DNA of 29,370 nucleotides, from assembly GCA_964360635.1 (NCBI GenBank), contig CAYHXO010000019.1:1-29370 (forward strand). Reading direction: 5' to 3'. Source of the stretch: CALRGE01 sp964360635 (lineage in GTDB: Bacteria > Patescibacteriota > Gracilibacteria > UBA1369 > 2-02-FULL-48-14). Position 1 is the first letter of the stretch. Each line of letters starts with the position of its first letter. The position numbers were made by a program, and so were the translations under genes. Positions 13,835-21,927 of the stretch are shown here, one piece after another. The notes under the pieces are model-generated. The model made no database searches, had not been told where the DNA came from, and saw nothing but the letters and a program-made list of their open reading frames with translations.

Positions 13835-14053
13835 TTAGGAGTAAAATTTACTCTTTTCTTTCGCTTCTCTATATTTTTCTCTAAACATAGCAGCGATTCT
13901 AATTTCTCGTTTTGTTACTCTATCCTTTCGGTATCGGGAATCTTTAACAATTTGACCGACACGGCTTCTTGTAAACCATTTCTTAAAACGGTTCACTCTT
14001 TTTTCTGATGACTCCTTGTCATCCGGATTAACGTAAAAATTTGATTTCTTCAT
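13835..14053 (-). CDS. rpsU: Small ribosomal subunit protein bS21
   Basis: bS21 is a small basic 30S protein near the 3' end of 16S rRNA on the platform, where it affects mRNA binding. The 72-residue protein has an N-terminal extension, then the recognisable core KRVNRFKKWFTRSRVGQIVKD and a basic helical tail (KREIRIAAMFREKYREAKEK) corresponding to the RRE-rich end of the family. It has a strong promoter, a leader of about 38 nt with the best Shine-Dalgarno sequence I found in this window, and its own intrinsic terminator. That arrangement suggests feedback control of bS21 by ribosome composition, as known for rpsU in Flavobacteriia. Confidence 0.88.
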   Translation of the reverse strand: MKKSNFYVNPDDKESSEKRVNRFKKWFTRSRVGQIVKDSRYRKDRVTKREIRIAAMFREKYREAKEKSKFYS

Positions 14054-14064
14054 ATCGACTTTAA

Positions 14065-14072
14065 ACCTCCTT
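14065..14072 (-). promoter_or_regulatory. Strong Shine-Dalgarno sequence of bS21
   Basis: AAGGAGGT is a perfect anti-anti-SD match, 12 nt from the end of GGAGG to the ATG. I see no comparable site before the other genes checked in this window. Confidence 0.85.
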
Positions 14073-14097
14073 TTTCGTTATTAAATAAAGCTAATTG

Positions 14098-14125
14098 AGT
14101 ATAAATCGAAAAGTTTCTAAGTCAA
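14098..14125 (-). promoter_or_regulatory. Promoter of bS21
   Basis: TTGACT (14120-14125), a 16-nt spacer and TATACT (14098-14103) place the transcript start near 14091, giving a leader of about 38 nt that contains the Shine-Dalgarno sequence. Confidence 0.7.
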
Positions 14126-14127
14126 GC

Positions 14128-14424
14128 TCAGTTAATCGCTCCGAAATCCTGAACGTACTGCTCATAAGCCGACATAATCATTTTATGAACTGCAGGTGAG
14201 AAAGCAATCGCCTTTTTGCCCTTTCTAGTCACAATTCCACATTCATAGTCATCTTCTTTTAAAACATCTTCAATAAAAACATAAGTATCTTTCTCGCCTT
14301 CGAGCTCTTCTAGCCTATATTCAAGGCCATCCCAAGCATAAGCAATTTTGCTTACAAGATAGACTAAGTCGGAAAATTGTCCGATTTCCATCTCTCCGTT
14401 GTCGAATTCAATTTCGATATTCAT
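14128..14424 (-). CDS. Hypothetical acidic protein, 98 residues
   Basis: I do not recognise this protein. It is strongly acidic in the first two thirds (MNIEIEFDNGEMEIG, EELEGEKDTYVFIEDVLKEDD), with a short KGKK patch and a helical C-terminus (SPAVHKMIMSAYEQYVQDF). It has no membrane segment. A good promoter, TTGAAA-N17-TATTAT with TGC before the -10, lies upstream and gives a leader of about 14 nt. It ends just upstream of the bS21 promoter on the same strand. Confidence 0.75.
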   Translation of the reverse strand: MNIEIEFDNGEMEIGQFSDLVYLVSKIAYAWDGLEYRLEELEGEKDTYVFIEDVLKEDDYECGIVTRKGKKAIAFSPAVHKMIMSAYEQYVQDFGAIN

Positions 14425-14444
14425 ATGTAATTACTAATCTCTTA

Positions 14445-14473
14445 ATAATAGCACATTTTACAGTGAATTTCAA
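14445..14473 (-). promoter_or_regulatory. Promoter of the 98-residue acidic gene
   Basis: TTGAAA (14468-14473), 17 nt, and TATTAT (14445-14450), with TGc directly before the -10, form a near-ideal extended promoter. Confidence 0.7.
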
Positions 14474-14499
14474 GATTTTTAACCTGTTAATGAAAATGG

Positions 14500-15036
14500 C
14501 TACAGATAGACCAAATCTCCATTTTCATCTAAATAATATTGCAACGAAGTATCATATGATGTGGCATTTGGAGTGAAAAGATAGCCTGCATAGCCATATA
14601 GGGTTTCACAAGTATCATCAGTTATCAAAATATCCGCAATTGTATTGGATATACCAGGAACCACTCCTAAATTCGCAATAACCTGAAAATCACCATTTTC
14701 GTACTGAATATTCGCACTGGCAAAATCAATATCATTTATTGCACTCAAAATTTCAGTATCGTAAAATGAGTAACTATTATCTTTATTTTGAACTGTTGTT
14801 ACAGCATAAATATCATCTCTAAATCCCTCAAAAATCTCCTTAAAAATTCCCACGTCGCTAATTGCTGAAACATCCAGAGGAAAAGCCGACGGATCAACAT
14901 TATTATAAGAAATCACATCACCTGAAAGGTTATTTACACAAGTTTCCTCGTGATAAGTGGGGTTTTGAGCAGTTATACCATTTTCTATGGTACAGGCGCT
15001 CAAACTCGCAGCTAACAGAATTGTAGATTGTTTCAT
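14500..15036 (-). CDS. Predicted lipoprotein A, 178 residues
   Basis: A short signal peptide (MKQSTILLAAS) ends in the lipobox LSAC, with Cys15 as the lipidation site. The mature part has no known domain that I can name. It is a paralogue of the next gene upstream: both have E-x-C then N-(L/I)-x-x-D-x-IS near the start, GIF-x-E followed by a helical F-x-x-x-I segment, and P-x-(I/V)-x-x-x-x-(A/V)-(D/E)-I ... D-x-TC-x-x-LY near the end. Each has two conserved Cys (in the E-x-C and TC motifs) that could form a disulphide. Confidence 0.82.
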   Translation of the reverse strand: MKQSTILLAASLSACTIENGITAQNPTYHEETCVNNLSGDVISYNNVDPSAFPLDVSAISDVGIFKEIFEGFRDDIYAVTTVQNKDNSYSFYDTEILSAINDIDFASANIQYENGDFQVIANLGVVPGISNTIADILITDDTCETLYGYAGYLFTPNATSYDTSLQYYLDENGDLVYL

Positions 15037-15050
15037 ATTTTTTGGGTTAA

Positions 15051-15080
15051 TGTATAAAACAATCTCATGCTAAACCCCAA
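15051..15080 (-). promoter_or_regulatory. Candidate promoter of lipoprotein A
   Basis: TATACA (15051-15056) lies 14 nt before the ATG. A possible -35, TTGGGG (15075-15080), is 18 nt further upstream. The match is moderate. Confidence 0.35.
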
Positions 15081-15133
15081 AGCTGAATAAGTCCTGAATT
15101 ATTCCTGCAATCCACTCGACTTTGTCTAGCAAA

Positions 15134-15175
15134 ATTTACAGGTTAAAAATTATCGGCGCCGCTAATTTTACAGGT
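15134..15175. repeat. GC-centred near-palindrome flanked by direct repeats
   Basis: A 24-nt inverted repeat (15146-15169) has arms AAAATTATCGGC and GCCGCTAATTTT with one mismatch, centred on GGCGCC. Direct copies of TTTACAGGT flank it at 15135-15143 and 15167-15175. It lies between the two paralogous lipoprotein genes, upstream of the lipoprotein A promoter. It could be an operator or the scar of a small mobile element. Confidence 0.5.
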
Positions 15176-15198
15176 CGCAGATTTACCGAAGGACTTAT

Positions 15199-15229
15199 AA
15201 AAAAAGACCCCACAATGGAGGTCTTTTTA
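15199..15229 (-). terminator. Intrinsic terminator of lipoprotein B
   Basis: AAAAAGACC (15201-15209) pairs with GGTCTTTTT (15220-15228). On the minus strand the hairpin is followed by a run of seven T, 13 nt after the lipoprotein B stop. Confidence 0.85.
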
Positions 15230-15242
15230 GAGTTTTTAGAAA

Positions 15243-15794
15243 TTATTTTTCTTCAACCTCATAATATCCATTTTCAAACCCATAATCTTCAGAAGTAACT
15301 TCGTATCTGAAAACATCGCTATATAGCTTTGTACAAGTTGGATCGGTAGCAACCAGGTCAATTTCAACATCTGTAACTGAGGGAATACCACCAAAATCTG
15401 CTGTTACAAAAAGTTCAGATGTTTCTCTAGAAATTTCACCATTACCGAAGCCTTGCTCACATACACCAGTCGTGGCAGAAGTAATATCTAGTGTATTTGT
15501 CTCATCATCAAGGTTACCGATAGCAGCAAGGATAACAACATCAAAACCTTCTTGCACCAATTTCAATTCTTCTTGAAAAATACCATCTGAATCTATACTA
15601 GAACCACCACGACTTGGATTAATAACAACTCTTTCTTGATTTTCAAGACTTATTGTATCTCTTGTTATATTCCTCATACATTGTTCAGGAGAGATACCTT
15701 CATTTAAATCATGACCAACGTCAATTCTGCCTTCTACGCACCCAGCCTCTAAAGCCATTCCTAGTATTAACCCTCCTGTAGATAACTTATTCAT
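15243..15794 (-). CDS. Predicted lipoprotein B, 183 residues
   Basis: The N-terminus is MNKLSTGGLILGMALEAGC, a signal peptide with an imperfect lipobox: E instead of the usual Leu at -3, but A and G at -2 and -1, with Cys19 as the lipidation site. The mature protein is acidic and unrecognised. It shares the E-x-C...N-I-x-x-D-x-IS start, the GIFQEE helix and the DPTCTKLYSD block with lipoprotein A, so the two are tandem paralogues. It has its own consensus promoter and terminator, so it is a monocistronic unit. Confidence 0.78.
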   Translation of the reverse strand: MNKLSTGGLILGMALEAGCVEGRIDVGHDLNEGISPEQCMRNITRDTISLENQERVVINPSRGGSSIDSDGIFQEELKLVQEGFDVVILAAIGNLDDETNTLDITSATTGVCEQGFGNGEISRETSELFVTADFGGIPSVTDVEIDLVATDPTCTKLYSDVFRYEVTSEDYGFENGYYEVEEK

Positions 15795-15824
15795 ATGATT
15801 ATTGTTAATCGTTAAAACAGCGAA

Positions 15825-15852
15825 ATAATACAGTGAATTGATTATTTGTCAA
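15825..15852 (-). promoter_or_regulatory. Promoter of lipoprotein B
   Basis: TTGACA (15847-15852), a 16-nt spacer and TATTAT (15825-15830) give a near-consensus sigma-70 promoter with a leader of about 24 nt. No Shine-Dalgarno sequence follows. Confidence 0.75.
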
Positions 15853-15871
15853 GCAAACCGCTACAACAAGC

Positions 15872-17770
15872 CTAAATATCCAAATTCTTCACCCTCTTCG
15901 CGTGAGTTTGAATGAATTTCTTACGAGGAGCAACTTCAGAACCCATCAAGATGTCGAAAGTTCTGTCTGCCTTTTCAGCGTCGTCAATTGTAACTCGAAG
16001 CATAGTGCGTCGCTCAGGATCCATTGTTGTTTCCCAAAGCTGAACAGGGTTCATTTCTCCAAGACCTTTATATCGCTGAATTGAGAAGTTTTTGCCTGCA
16101 TTAGCGCCTAAAATCTTATCTCTTTCTTCATCAGAATAAGCATAATGAACAGTTTTGCCTGATTGGAGCTTATAAAGAGGAGGCTGAGCAATATAAATAT
16201 AATTCCCTTCAATTAGCTCTCTAAAATATCTGAAGAAAAGAGTCAAAAGTAGTGTTCTAATATGAGCTCCGTCAACGTCGGCATCTGTCATGATTACAAC
16301 CTTATGATAACGAAGTTTCTCAATATTAAAACTATCGCTAATACCAGTTCCCATAGCAATCACCAAATTCTTAATTTCATTATTTCCAAGCATTCGATCA
16401 AGTCTTGCCTGTTCAACGTTCAAAATCTTACCTCGAAGTGGCAAAACAGCCTGGAATTCACGATTTCTTCCCTGTTTAGCACTACCTCCGGCAGAATCTC
16501 CCTCTACAATGTATAATTCGGAAACTGCAGCTTCTTTACTGGAACAATCCGCCAACTTACCTGGCAAAGTCATTCCCTCAAGCGCACCCTTACGAATTAC
16601 AGTATCTCTTGCTGCACGAGCTGCAAGACGAGCACGTTGCGCCAAGGAACATTTTCCAATTGTAGTTCTTGCCTCTGCTGGATTTTCAACTAAATATTGT
16701 TCAAAAAGTTCTCCGAAAACTGATTCAACAGCAGTTCGCATCTCAGCATTACCCAATTTGCTCTTAGTTTGACCTTCAAACTGAGGATTTCCCAATTTTA
16801 CAGATATAACCGAAGTTAAACCTTCACGCACATCTTCAGCACTAAAATTGGCATCCTTCTCTTTAATAAGTTCATTAGTTCTTGCATAATTATTCAAAAC
16901 ACGTGTCAAAGCTGATCTAAATCCTGTCAAATGCATACCACCCTCTGTGGTATGAATATTATTCGCAAAAGTAAAACTAGTCTCTTGAAAAGTATTAGTA
17001 TATTGAAGTGAAATTTCAATAATTCCTTCAGGTGCCTCTTTATATATATAGATAATTTCACCAATTTTTTCCCTATCTCTATTCAAATGTTGAACATACG
17101 ATTTAATTCCTCCCTCGAAATAGAACATAATTTTTTGACCATCCCTTTCATCACTCACCTTAATTGTAATTCCTTTTGTTAAATAAGCCTGCTGTCTGAT
17201 TCTATTTATAACTGTTTCCCAAACGAAATTTGTCTCAGGGAAAATCTCAGGATCAGGAGTAAATGTAATAATCGTTCCTGTTTTCCCTTCAATTCCAGCT
17301 TCAGTTTTTAAATCTGTTTGCGGATCACCTTTCTTATAAACCTGAGTGTAATGTTTTCCGTCTCTATAAACCTCTGCAATCAAATTCATTGAAAGCGCAT
17401 TCACAACTGAAACACCAACTCCGTGAAGACCTCCTGAAACCTTGTATCCACCATCTCCGAATTTACCACCAGCGTGCAAAACCGTAAGTACAGTTTCAAG
17501 TGCTGATTTACCTGTTTTTGACATTTTATCTACCGGAATACCACGCCCATCATCCTCAACACTAACAGAACCATCTTTAAGAATCTTTATATCTATATTT
17601 TTACAAAAACCAGCCATCGCCTCATCAATCGAGTTATCCACAACTTCCCAAATCAAATGGTGCAAACCGGCAATATCTGTTGTACCAATATACATTCCAG
17701 GCCTTTTTCGCACTGCCGCCAAACCTTCCAACACCTGAATTTGCGCCGCTCCATACTGCTGATCTGCCAT
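15872..17770 (-). CDS. gyrB: DNA gyrase subunit B
   Basis: GyrB supplies the ATPase of gyrase, which introduces negative supercoils into DNA. At 632 residues it is the short form without the large insertion of E. coli GyrB. It starts with the GHKL ATPase (DNSIDEA at 45-51, DDGRGIP at 73-79, GGLHGVG at 113-119). The TOPRIM region has EGDSAGGSAKQGR, PLRGKILNVEQA and MTDADVDGAHIRTLL, and the C-terminus includes QRYKGLGEMNP. Tyr109 lies in the same place as the E. coli tyrosine modified by class I Fic toxins. gyrA is about 9.4 kb away on the other strand. Confidence 0.97.
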   Translation of the reverse strand: MADQQYGAAQIQVLEGLAAVRKRPGMYIGTTDIAGLHHLIWEVVDNSIDEAMAGFCKNIDIKILKDGSVSVEDDGRGIPVDKMSKTGKSALETVLTVLHAGGKFGDGGYKVSGGLHGVGVSVVNALSMNLIAEVYRDGKHYTQVYKKGDPQTDLKTEAGIEGKTGTIITFTPDPEIFPETNFVWETVINRIRQQAYLTKGITIKVSDERDGQKIMFYFEGGIKSYVQHLNRDREKIGEIIYIYKEAPEGIIEISLQYTNTFQETSFTFANNIHTTEGGMHLTGFRSALTRVLNNYARTNELIKEKDANFSAEDVREGLTSVISVKLGNPQFEGQTKSKLGNAEMRTAVESVFGELFEQYLVENPAEARTTIGKCSLAQRARLAARAARDTVIRKGALEGMTLPGKLADCSSKEAAVSELYIVEGDSAGGSAKQGRNREFQAVLPLRGKILNVEQARLDRMLGNNEIKNLVIAMGTGISDSFNIEKLRYHKVVIMTDADVDGAHIRTLLLTLFFRYFRELIEGNYIYIAQPPLYKLQSGKTVHYAYSDEERDKILGANAGKNFSIQRYKGLGEMNPVQLWETTMDPERRTMLRVTIDDAEKADRTFDILMGSEVAPRKKFIQTHAKRVKNLDI

Positions 17771-17797
17771 ATTTTTGTATAAAAAATTGCCTGCGGC

Positions 17798-17806
17798 ATA
17801 TTAGCA
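17798..17806 (-). promoter_or_regulatory. Extended -10 promoter of gyrB
   Basis: TGc-TAATAT precedes the gyrB ATG (17770) by 27 nt. A second possible -10, TATACA (17776-17781), is too close to the ATG to act alone with the usual start distance. Confidence 0.5.
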
Positions 17807-17826
17807 GACCCACATTTTAATGTCAC

Positions 17827-20034
17827 TTAGATTTTTGATAATGCAGCGTATGTTGCCTCCAAAGCAGATTCAAGCGATTCCAAATCTAAATTCGGTAGTG
17901 TTTGTGGTGAACCGTTGTAATACCAAACAATTTCTGATGCTTCGTTCGATTTAGCATCATATGTACCTGAAATTGAAATATTTTCAGCACCTGCAGTACC
18001 ATCAAATGTGAAAAGATTTTTCTCAAGATCAACTAATTTGAATGTGAATTTTGAGCTATCAAAACCTGCCACATCAAATTGAGATTCCGCATAGCTCAAT
18101 GCAACTTCTTCAACAGAATTCGCAGGATTCTGCTTTACCGGTGCGACTTCTTCTATAACCGGAGCTAACGCTGTCGCGTTCTTCACAACATCCCTAAATT
18201 TCTCAACCGCAAGACCCGTAGAAAACTTCAAATCTCCAACGCTCACTTCATATAAAATTTTGGTTTCTCTATCATATTTTCCAAGGAATTCTTTGCCGGA
18301 AACTCTTCCACCATGTATTTCGAATAATCGATTAGAAGTATCTCCCAAACTCGCAAGCTCGGCATATTGAATACCACTTGAATCAAGATCTCCTTCAACT
18401 TCAGCCGTGGCTTTATCTAATGACAAAACTTCAGCTTCTTCAACCTTTCCGGTTCTCAAACCTTGAATATATGCATTAAGCTGGTTTAAATCAGCAGATT
18501 TTTGCTTAAACGCCGCCAAACCTTCAGCAAAATCAGAATACGAAGAGAATTCAGGAGAAGAAATAAATGCTAAAGATGTATCATAATCTGAAAGCTTGTC
18601 TTCAAAATATGATTTCACAGCGACTTGTGCTGAAATCGCATTTAAATAATCATCGGCATCACTTAAGAGCTGGGAAGCAACTATTGTGCCTGTTTCAACA
18701 CTAATTTTTTTTGTTTGTACGAAATTAAATAAATTATCTAAAAATCTTATTTTGCTCTGAACAAAAGCCTGTCTTTCTTCATCTAAATCTTGATAAGAAG
18801 AAGCCAAAGTCAAAATTGACGTTTCTATTTCCTTCAAAAGTTTCGCTGAATCTGCAGTATAAAAAATCGAATTACTTCTTAGAAGGAGTTCAGTCAAAAC
18901 ATATCTGCGACTTAGTTCGGCTAATCCCTGTACACCGGTAAAAGTAGAATTTCCTAAACTCTCTTCGAATGATTTTTTGTAATCTTGAAAGGTTTGAGAA
19001 GCATCAACATTATCTGATTTTTGAAGCAGGCTCTCAATCTCATTAAATTTTTCATAAATCGAGTTATCATCAACAGCCGACTTCAAATTATAAAGACTTG
19101 TACCTGGCAAGATAAAGAACATATCTGAATTAATTTTTGATTTTTCCTCATCTCCTATAGCTGAAGCAAGCCATTTTTGAAGCCAATTTTGAGAAACATC
19201 TTGTTTTGATGATAATGCGTTTGAAATGGCATAGTTTAGATAATTTTCATTAGCTTTTTCTTGCAATCTATCCTGAGCATAAGGTAGGAATGTCAGCAAT
19301 TTTCTACCCTCTACGAAATAAGAATTAATTTTTGAAGAAATTCCCTCCAAACTTGGACCTAAATCAATATTTGCATTTAAGGAATTCATATAATTGTTGC
19401 CTGCCTGTTCATATGTAGTTTCAATGCCAACCAATTCGTTCTGAATATCAGCCGAGAATTCAGTATTTTTAAACTCGAAAAGCTGGAATTCCTTTAAAAG
19501 TTTTGTAAGTCGCAATTTTGCTATTGAAGCACTAACTTTTGACTTTGGAATTTCAGTCCTATAATTTTTAGGAACATAGAAAGAGTTAAGATCTTTTGAA
19601 TCTGCCAAAAGAGTTAGAAGTACAGGATGATCAATGCTGTAAACTTTCAGAGATGTATCAGAAACGGCAAGATATGTTATTGAATTTTTCAGATCTACTT
19701 TCGCAAATCCTGATGAAACAGTAGCGTTAAGATCACCAGCTAAAGTTGCAGCTATAATTCCACCTTTTTTTAAATCAAAATCAAAGTGATTGTTTATATC
19801 ATCAAACTTCACATCGAGCTCAGAGCCGGGCAAAATTACAATTTGGTCACGATTATTTAAACTAACATAGGCCTTTTCTTCAGCCTTAATTGTGCCGTCA
19901 TAAACAAAATTTTCACTCTGATCCCAATCAGACTCCACGGTTTTTGCATGGGTGTAAGCCAAAAATGACCAACCGGCAGTTACCGCAGAAATTGCCACCA
20001 CAATTACAAGATTTATAAGTTCCGCTTTTTTCAT
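17827..20034 (-). CDS. Membrane-anchored FecR-like protein, 735 residues
   Basis: I cannot assign a function. One N-terminal membrane segment (about residues 7-27) anchors a large extracytoplasmic part. Residues about 40-150 resemble a FecR-type beta domain (GTIKAEEKAYVSLNN, ILPGSELDVKF, KKGGIIAATL, VSSGFAKVDLKN). A long helical region follows (about 165-600), with many Leu, Ser and Lys and no evident repeats, and then a beta-rich end (FKLVDLEKNLFTFDGTAG). FecR domains elsewhere sense or bind envelope ligands. The gene is transcribed divergently from the SLH-anchored S41 protease, so both may act at the cell surface. Confidence 0.75.
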   Translation of the reverse strand: MKKAELINLVIVVAISAVTAGWSFLAYTHAKTVESDWDQSENFVYDGTIKAEEKAYVSLNNRDQIVILPGSELDVKFDDINNHFDFDLKKGGIIAATLAGDLNATVSSGFAKVDLKNSITYLAVSDTSLKVYSIDHPVLLTLLADSKDLNSFYVPKNYRTEIPKSKVSASIAKLRLTKLLKEFQLFEFKNTEFSADIQNELVGIETTYEQAGNNYMNSLNANIDLGPSLEGISSKINSYFVEGRKLLTFLPYAQDRLQEKANENYLNYAISNALSSKQDVSQNWLQKWLASAIGDEEKSKINSDMFFILPGTSLYNLKSAVDDNSIYEKFNEIESLLQKSDNVDASQTFQDYKKSFEESLGNSTFTGVQGLAELSRRYVLTELLLRSNSIFYTADSAKLLKEIETSILTLASSYQDLDEERQAFVQSKIRFLDNLFNFVQTKKISVETGTIVASQLLSDADDYLNAISAQVAVKSYFEDKLSDYDTSLAFISSPEFSSYSDFAEGLAAFKQKSADLNQLNAYIQGLRTGKVEEAEVLSLDKATAEVEGDLDSSGIQYAELASLGDTSNRLFEIHGGRVSGKEFLGKYDRETKILYEVSVGDLKFSTGLAVEKFRDVVKNATALAPVIEEVAPVKQNPANSVEEVALSYAESQFDVAGFDSSKFTFKLVDLEKNLFTFDGTAGAENISISGTYDAKSNEASEIVWYYNGSPQTLPNLDLESLESALEATYAALSKI

Positions 20035-20059
20035 GTTTTATTTATGTTTCGATCTATAT

Positions 20060-20068
20060 ATTATACCA
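20060..20068 (-). promoter_or_regulatory. Extended -10 promoter of the FecR-like gene
   Basis: TGg-TATAAT on the minus strand lies 25 nt before the ATG at 20034, with a predicted leader of about 19 nt. No convincing -10 was found for the divergent protease gene, where only TTAGGCT lies directly against its ATG. Confidence 0.55.
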
Positions 20069-20135
20069 GATTTAGGGGCTTTTTAAAAGAGAGAAAAATG
20101 GATTTTTTAAGGTTTTCGAGGAAAATGCTTAGGCT

Positions 20136-21827
20136 ATGAAAATTCAAGAAAAATTTATCGTTTTAGGTCTACTATTTTTTGCTTCAACGCAAGCGGCTTT
20201 TGCGTCATATTCAGATATAAATGAGCAAAGTACATATTACCGTTCTGTAAGTTACCTTGAACTACAAGGCGCAATAGATAACAGCAATTCATTCCGGCCA
20301 GATGACTTAATTAATAAAGCTGAGCTTTTCAAAATTCTATTCAAAATTTTCGCTGAAACACCACAAGCTTTAGATCCAAGATCACAATTTACAGATGTAA
20401 ATAAAACCGATTGGTATGCCGGCTACGCACAACTCGCGGTGAAATACGGAATAATTGATAAATCAGAAAAAGAATTTGCCGCCTCTTCTGCTGTGAGCAA
20501 AGTCGAGGCAATGGATTACCTATATAAGATATATGGAATTTCCGCTGCACGACTAACAAGAGATGAAAAAGAAAATCTCTTTAAAGATGTTTCTGCCGAC
20601 CATCCATATAATACCTTCATAAAAAAAGCAGTGGATTTAGAAATAATCGAAAGTTCCACAGCAAAGAAATTCGAACCATACAAAAAAATTACTCGTGGTG
20701 AATTTGCAGATTTACTTTTCAAATTTGATCAGTGGTACACGAACGAAAGTGGCGGTAAAATACAAACAATATCAAGTATTCACAAAGCCGATATTCTCGC
20801 AAGCATTTGGGACAAAATACTTGGCAGTTTTTATCTAAAAGACGGTGAAAAAATTGATGAAGAAGCGCTTTATCAAGCCGCAATTAAAGGAATGGTTGCA
20901 AGTTTAAACGATCCATACTCCACCTTCCTCTCCGGGAATAGTTCTACCGAATTAACAGATACACTTTCAGGTGATTTTGAAGGAATCGGAGTTTACCTAA
21001 TGGAAGACGAAATAACAAAGAAAATACATATTACAGATTTTGTTCCGGGTACAAACGCGAGCGAAGTTGGAATACTTGTGGGAGATCAAATTGAAGAAGT
21101 AAATGATGAAGATATTGCAGGACTCACATATGCCGAAATCGTGAAAAAAATTAAAGGTCCGGCTGGCACAACAGTAAAATTAAAAGTCCGTCGTGGCACT
21201 CAAAGTTTCACTTATGAAGTCCAAAGACGTGCTCTCAAACTCGTTCTTCAAACCGGCAAAATCATTTACGACGACGTTTGGTATATCGATATAAATCTTT
21301 TCACAGATGTTAGTTATGTTGATGTAAATATAATTATGAAAGATCTCGCCTCTCAGGTGGCAAATCCTAAAGCAATTGTAATCGATCTTCGCAGTAACTC
21401 CGGCGGATATCTTAACTCTGCAATTTCAATTGCCGGTCATTTTATTCCAAACAACAAAACCCTCGTACAACTAGATTACGGCAGCTTTATTGAAGAAATT
21501 CAAAACAGTGGCTCCGGAGAATATGTGGGAATTCCTCTCTACGTTTTAATTGATCAATATTCTGCCTCCGCTTCTGAAATTCTCGCAGCTGCGTTGAATG
21601 AAGCCGCAGACGCAGTTTTGATTGGTAAAAAATCATTCGGAAAAGGAACAGCCCAGCAGATCAATCAATATTGGGACGGCTCAATCTTAAAACTCACAAT
21701 CGCCCAATGGCTCACTCCTGACGGCAACACAATCCAAGGTCTCGGCCTTGAACCAGACATCAAAATCACCCAATCCAGCAAAACAGTAGATTTATGGATG
21801 GTAGAGGTGGAGAGGTTGCTGAAGTAA
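20136..21827 (+). CDS. S-layer-homology domain C-terminal processing peptidase (S41 family)
   Basis: This secreted protease has a signal peptide cut near residue 23 (TQAAFA). Three SLH modules follow: SDINEQSTYYRSV (25-70), FTDVNKTDWYAGYA (85-134) and FKDVSADHPYNTF (149-196). A PDZ domain (about 283-365) and an S41 peptidase domain (about 370-545) complete it. The catalytic residues are Ser478 in YSASASE, Lys503 in SFGKG and Gln507, with the 25- and 4-residue spacings known from CtpB-type enzymes. SLH modules would fix it to cell-wall polymer, so it probably processes exported or surface proteins. SLH plus S41 in one chain is unusual compared with plain CtpA/CtpB. Confidence 0.93.
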   Translation: MKIQEKFIVLGLLFFASTQAAFASYSDINEQSTYYRSVSYLELQGAIDNSNSFRPDDLINKAELFKILFKIFAETPQALDPRSQFTDVNKTDWYAGYAQLAVKYGIIDKSEKEFAASSAVSKVEAMDYLYKIYGISAARLTRDEKENLFKDVSADHPYNTFIKKAVDLEIIESSTAKKFEPYKKITRGEFADLLFKFDQWYTNESGGKIQTISSIHKADILASIWDKILGSFYLKDGEKIDEEALYQAAIKGMVASLNDPYSTFLSGNSSTELTDTLSGDFEGIGVYLMEDEITKKIHITDFVPGTNASEVGILVGDQIEEVNDEDIAGLTYAEIVKKIKGPAGTTVKLKVRRGTQSFTYEVQRRALKLVLQTGKIIYDDVWYIDINLFTDVSYVDVNIIMKDLASQVANPKAIVIDLRSNSGGYLNSAISIAGHFIPNNKTLVQLDYGSFIEEIQNSGSGEYVGIPLYVLIDQYSASASEILAAALNEAADAVLIGKKSFGKGTAQQINQYWDGSILKLTIAQWLTPDGNTIQGLGLEPDIKITQSSKTVDLWMVEVERLLK

Positions 21828-21899
21828 ATGGAAAAGACTTTCTGCTAATTGTGGCTCTTTGACCACGAGCGAAAAGCCTCTTCAAAAGTTATAATATCA

Positions 21900-21927
21900 A
21901 ATAGTACAATCGATTACACTATTTTTT
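21900..21927 (+). terminator. Weak candidate terminator after the S41 peptidase gene
   Basis: AATAGT and ACTATT form a 6-bp AT-rich stem with a 12-nt loop, followed by T. It overlaps the stop of the convergent virB4-like gene. The stem is weak. Confidence 0.3.
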
